DNA from: Aadella sp043822885
Lineage (GTDB): Bacteria; Omnitrophota; Gorgyraeia; Tantalellales; Tantalellaceae
NCBI GenBank assembly: GCA_043822885.1
Contig: JBDRBI010000021.1
Location: forward strand, 1 to 6,941
Length of the DNA: 6,941 nucleotides
Direction: 5' to 3'
Shown here: positions 4,086-6,941 of the stretch, in pieces
Numbering within the stretch: the first letter of the stretch is position 1
Layout: each line of letters starts with the position of its first letter
Position numbers and translations under genes: made by a program
Notes under the pieces: generated by a model
Told to the model about the DNA's origin: nothing
The model's database searches: none
The model's input: only the letters and a program-made list of their open reading frames with translations

Positions 4086-4119
4086 AAAGTAGGGACACAA
4101 GTGTCTGTCCCCGTTTTTT
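4086..4119. terminator. Bidirectional intrinsic terminator
   Basis: The stem GGGACA 4092-4097 / TGTCCC 4106-4111 has an 8-nt loop. On the plus strand it is followed by C, G and six T (4114-4119), which would end the sensor transcript. On the minus strand it is followed by TACTTTTT, which would end the GH130 transcript, whose stop codon (4120-4118) overlaps the T-run. The hairpin sequence belongs to the GGGGACA repeat family also present at 3745 and 4039. Confidence 0.65.
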
Positions 4120-6712
4120 ACGCATTGCTCCCTATGTAGTCCGCTATCTCATTATATGTTTCTGATACGGCGGTTACCTGTTCCGCGTCCGGTATGCCCA
4201 ATTTGATAATGATGGTGTTTTTAAACGTGTTTGTTTTTTTATCCCAGCAAAGATCCATTATTTCCTTTTCGTTCAGTTTTTCTATATTGGTTATTAAATG
4301 ATAAAATCCCACCAGGTCTTCTTGTGTAAAATTTAGAACTTTTGCGCGTGCCAGTGAAAAAAGAACGATCTCCGGCAACGGATAATAAGAACTCGGCTCC
4401 AGGTCGGCGTCATCCACTTTCGTTATCACGGATATACCCTCGTACGGTTTTAAACATTCGAGGTCTGCGGTACGCGTTATAATTATCATGTCTTCTTTTC
4501 TCACGTATTTCTTATCTTCAAGATATCTTAACTCTTCCGCATTAACTTCTCCGGGATGGATCACAATGTTCTTCAGCCATCTTTTTAATAATGGATCGCC
4601 GCTTCGCGTAAGGTCTGACAAAGCTTCTCTTACCTCTTTCACTCTGTTATCTCCAAGGCTTTTATCAATAAAAATGCTTATTTTCCGTTTTTTATCTTTT
4701 CGAACATTTTCTGTTGCCATAGTTTTACCTGCAACCCTGGTTTCCCTTTCATCCTTAGCTTTGGCCGATCCTGAACCGATCTCCTTAACACTTGCAGAGC
4801 GAATCCTGCGGCTTGCGGTAATCAAAGCATTTCCCAGCATAGGTATAACCTCTTCTTTAAGCGTACTTACAATTGTCTTTTGTGAAAAATCAAGAGTACT
4901 CTCTATATCCCTTTTCTCCTCAATTAACGATAAATTCGATCCGGCACTCGTTTCTCCTCCATACTTTCCATCTTCATCCGTTAATTTATCCCGTTCAAAA
5001 GCTTTTGCATCGATCTCAAGCTCAATTATTGCAGCACCGATAAATTCGTCACGGGCACCGTAAAACATAAGAAGTTTTACGTGACTCACCGTGGGGTCTT
5101 TTTCATCCGGTCTTTCTTCCAGAAGTATCATCCCTGCCGGAAAAACATGATCCAGATCTCCGTTCCACCCATTTTTTTCCCAGAACAGTTCAGGACTTAA
5201 AACCGGTTCTGTGGACCTCCATAAAACCCTTGTCGGATCATCCCTGTCAAGCAACACCATATGCCCAAAATATATCCGACGATCGGGGTTTTCCGGTCTT
5301 GAATCTCCGACAGCGGAATGATACAACATCAGCCTTCCTGATTTAAGAAGCACAGTGTTTGTTCCCGCACCCACCCACTCTTCCTTATGTGGATCTTTTC
5401 CTCTTGGACTAATGTATTTTGGAAGTTTTTTCCATGGCCCTCGTAAGGATAAAGCATGTCTGAATCGCATACGATGCCGAGGCTTATTACCTATTATGTA
5501 TATTGGTCTGTCCACCATCCAATACCTTTTTTTTCCTTTAAATACAACAAGGTCTTTATTGTATTCCTTGCCATCGACAAGAAATCTCTCCCAATTCCAT
5601 ATGTCGTCATTTAAACCCGGTTTCCATTCGGCCAGATTTTGCTTAAAAACATCCACCTCCATTATCGCTATCGCGGTCTGGGCAACAATATCTCCGTTAT
5701 TAGGGCTTTTGTGTACTCCGGCATACGAAACGACTACCTTCCCATCAATAATATCAACTCTTGGGTCTTCACACCCCATTTCATCGAATTCTCCTTTCCT
5801 TACATCCATTATCGGGCTGGAGAATAGCTTGATACTACCGGGGCCGGGGACGAGATTACCTGTATGATCTATTTTTGCGATGCCAAGTCCTACACGGGAA
5901 ATGCCGTCCTTTAATAAATCACTCTTTTCTGCAGCCCTGTACATTATGTAAACTGTTTCGTCATCGCCTTCCAGTCTGAAAGCCGCAGGATTGATAACGG
6001 ACAGGCTTTCCCACCATATGTCTTCGCGTGACTTAAGAAGAGGTTCGTCCGTCACAATACGTGTGATGTGCTTGATCTTAATTGCGTCACTTTTAGTATA
6101 TTTCTCCGGAGAAACTGTTCCTTCCGGCGCTTTCTTCCCGACCGGAGGCATTTCATCCGGCAAAATCCCGGACATTGGTTCAGAATGTTCCGTCTCATCG
6201 CCCGAAGTTTTTCTTTTAAGTTCCAAAAGCTGAAAACGTAAATGTTCGTTACCCTCTATGTCCCAGATCCTTGTAAAATCATTATGTGGAAAACGCGAAT
6301 CATTCATTCCTGGAACATAAGCCCGCAGAACCCTCTCTCCGACCCTTATAAAAACCTGACCATATTGAGCCCCATTAGGAATCTCAACCGTGTTTTTTGC
6401 GTATTGAAAGGCATCCGGTAATATAGAAACGCTTTGCCTCTCTATACCCTTCAGAAGATCCTCCGCGCCTGCCAGAGGAATATCTGCAAAGAGAACACCT
6501 TTACTGCGGCAAATACTGATCCAGCTGCTTAATACTCTGGAAAAGACATCTTCATTATCCAAGGAGGAAAACAAGGTCTGTTGGGCAAGATTATGTGGGG
6601 CTGAATGGCTTACTTCAGGACACGCGCACACCATAGCATAAGAAAAAAAACCAATGCTAATGATCACCTTGGCGACACGTATTACATTGTTTTTTTTATA
6701 TAGAAAAACCAT
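4118..6712 (-). CDS. Exported GH130-type mannoside phosphorylase/hydrolase with extra domains
   Basis: This is an 864-residue protein. The ATG at 6712-6710 has AGGAAAG at 6719-6725 (6-nt spacer); a GTG at 6745 would add 11 residues without a good site. Residues 1-38 resemble a signal peptide: KK and R, a hydrophobic core IISIGFFSYAMV, and possible cleavage after VCA or HSA. Residues about 235-570 match GH130 (five-bladed propeller acting on beta-mannosides): NPAAF (241-245), GCEDPR (313-318, the motif carrying the family's catalytic Asp), NKDLVVF, WVGAGTNTVLL (446-456), YHSAVG (464-469), VFPAG (523-527) and FYGARDEFIGAA (550-561). Export would favour hydrolysis over phosphorolysis, since secreted GH130 members are mostly hydrolases; this is an inference. 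The N-terminal 40-225 and the C-terminal 570-864 (a charged linker, then an alpha/beta-like part from about 676) are not recognised. It is probably downstream of the gene at 6810-6941. A TTGACA at 6813-6808 (minus) may be a -35, but no matching -10 is clear. Confidence 0.85.
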   Translation of the reverse strand: MVFLYKKNNVIRVAKVIISIGFFSYAMVCACPEVSHSAPHNLAQQTLFSSLDNEDVFSRVLSSWISICRSKGVLFADIPLAGAEDLLKGIERQSVSILPDAFQYAKNTVEIPNGAQYGQVFIRVGERVLRAYVPGMNDSRFPHNDFTRIWDIEGNEHLRFQLLELKRKTSGDETEHSEPMSGILPDEMPPVGKKAPEGTVSPEKYTKSDAIKIKHITRIVTDEPLLKSREDIWWESLSVINPAAFRLEGDDETVYIMYRAAEKSDLLKDGISRVGLGIAKIDHTGNLVPGPGSIKLFSSPIMDVRKGEFDEMGCEDPRVDIIDGKVVVSYAGVHKSPNNGDIVAQTAIAIMEVDVFKQNLAEWKPGLNDDIWNWERFLVDGKEYNKDLVVFKGKKRYWMVDRPIYIIGNKPRHRMRFRHALSLRGPWKKLPKYISPRGKDPHKEEWVGAGTNTVLLKSGRLMLYHSAVGDSRPENPDRRIYFGHMVLLDRDDPTRVLWRSTEPVLSPELFWEKNGWNGDLDHVFPAGMILLEERPDEKDPTVSHVKLLMFYGARDEFIGAAIIELEIDAKAFERDKLTDEDGKYGGETSAGSNLSLIEEKRDIESTLDFSQKTIVSTLKEEVIPMLGNALITASRRIRSASVKEIGSGSAKAKDERETRVAGKTMATENVRKDKKRKISIFIDKSLGDNRVKEVREALSDLTRSGDPLLKRWLKNIVIHPGEVNAEELRYLEDKKYVRKEDMIIITRTADLECLKPYEGISVITKVDDADLEPSSYYPLPEIVLFSLARAKVLNFTQEDLVGFYHLITNIEKLNEKEIMDLCWDKKTNTFKNTIIIKLGIPDAEQVTAVSETYNEIADYIGSNA

Positions 6713-6809
6713 ATTGAGCTTTCCTAAGCCTGCTATCGCAAGCACAAGCTTTGTATTATTTTACCATACTTTCTTCCTTTTATAAGCTTTTATTATTTTA
6801 ATAGTAGTG

Positions 6810-6941
6810 TCAAGATAATTGGGCACTTTCATATTCAAGTTCTTTGATATCTTCCCCCATGGGGGAAGACGGCGCCCATTCAGGTTGTTTCACGCTGTCT
6901 ATATGCTGTAGTATCCCATAAACCCAATAATCCACACTTCT
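6810..6941 (-). CDS. C-terminal end of an unidentified protein (partial)
   Basis: A minus-strand frame is open from the right edge for 43 codons and ends in TGA at 6812-6810. The peptide has ordinary protein-like composition (DYWVYGILQHIDSVKQPEW, then APSSPMGEDIKELEYESAQLS), with mixed hydrophobic, aromatic and acidic residues ending in an acidic tail. I do not recognise the family. The stop lies 97 nt upstream of the GH130 start codon on the same strand, so the two may form an operon. The evidence is only an open frame and composition; a chance frame of this length cannot be excluded. Confidence 0.5.
   Translation of the reverse strand, partial: RSVDYWVYGILQHIDSVKQPEWAPSSPMGEDIKELEYESAQLS

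Larger units (their letters stand above)
3684..4117. other. Convergent intergenic region between the sensor pair and the GH130 gene
   Basis: These 434 nt contain no gene that I can support. They hold the end of repeat copy B, a 10-bp inverted-repeat pair (3745-3754 and 4039-4048) bounding about 300 nt, two short heptad runs (3799-3819, 3839-3859), the third 16-nt box, a second foldable element and the bidirectional terminator. Confidence 0.7.

Noticed and set aside
4488..5063. Plus-strand 191-codon open frame inside the GH130 gene
   Set aside because: It is antisense to a well-supported coding frame and Ser/Leu-rich, as expected of a shadow frame; no domain is visible.
5355..5867. Plus-strand 170-codon open frame inside the GH130 gene
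   Set aside because: It is antisense to the conserved GH130 propeller motifs and has no family features of its own.
6590..6625. Lipobox in the GH130 leader (AMVC)
   Set aside because: Val directly before Cys is outside the usual L-[AS]-[GA]-C pattern; an ordinary signal peptidase site after VCA or HSA fits better.

Overview
The window looks like a chromosomal segment from a Gram-negative-type, moderately AT-rich bacterium, probably from a metagenome. The repeat-filled intergenic regions, the GGGGACA-type inverted repeats and the large exported multidomain enzyme recall uncultivated lineages such as Omnitrophota. That placement is a guess: no marker here settles it.

Minus-strand housekeeping block (1-2227), read right to left: an isoaspartyl protein methyltransferase (pcm) with a signal-peptide-like N-terminus, the radical-SAM rRNA methyltransferase rlmN, and the first 24 codons of a membrane protein running off the left edge. 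The gaps between these genes are packed with degenerate 7-nt tandem arrays (87-156, 1365-1399, 1417-1549, 2277-2339), an 8-nt array (290-321) and a 25-nt tandem repeat (200-249). The arrays run up to the rlmN start codon and into the last codons of pcm.

Central cassette, plus strand (about 2440-4050): two small sensor-like genes, one a PAS protein with a Cys/His cluster and the other a Rossmann-fold protein. Neither has an output domain. Both end in the same coiled-coil tail because a 147-bp segment is duplicated (3066-3212 and 3588-3734). In both copies the open frame stops just after an in-phase A AAA AAA heptamer, and a -1 shift there would restore the same 16-residue coil extension. Two related, foldable sequence elements (2511-2650 and 3939-4020) flank the pair. 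The left one follows a 29-bp perfect GC-rich inverted repeat. The cassette is divergent from pcm and convergent with the next gene, with a bidirectional terminator between (4086-4119).

Right part, minus strand (4118-6941): a long exported GH130-type mannoside phosphorylase/hydrolase with N- and C-terminal extensions I do not recognise. About 100 nt upstream of it lies the 3' end of another minus-strand gene that enters from the right edge.

Most unusual points: the conserved slippery-site architecture in two duplicated sensor tails, the paired RNA-like elements around them, and the in-register heptad arrays that end in a recurring 16-nt box.
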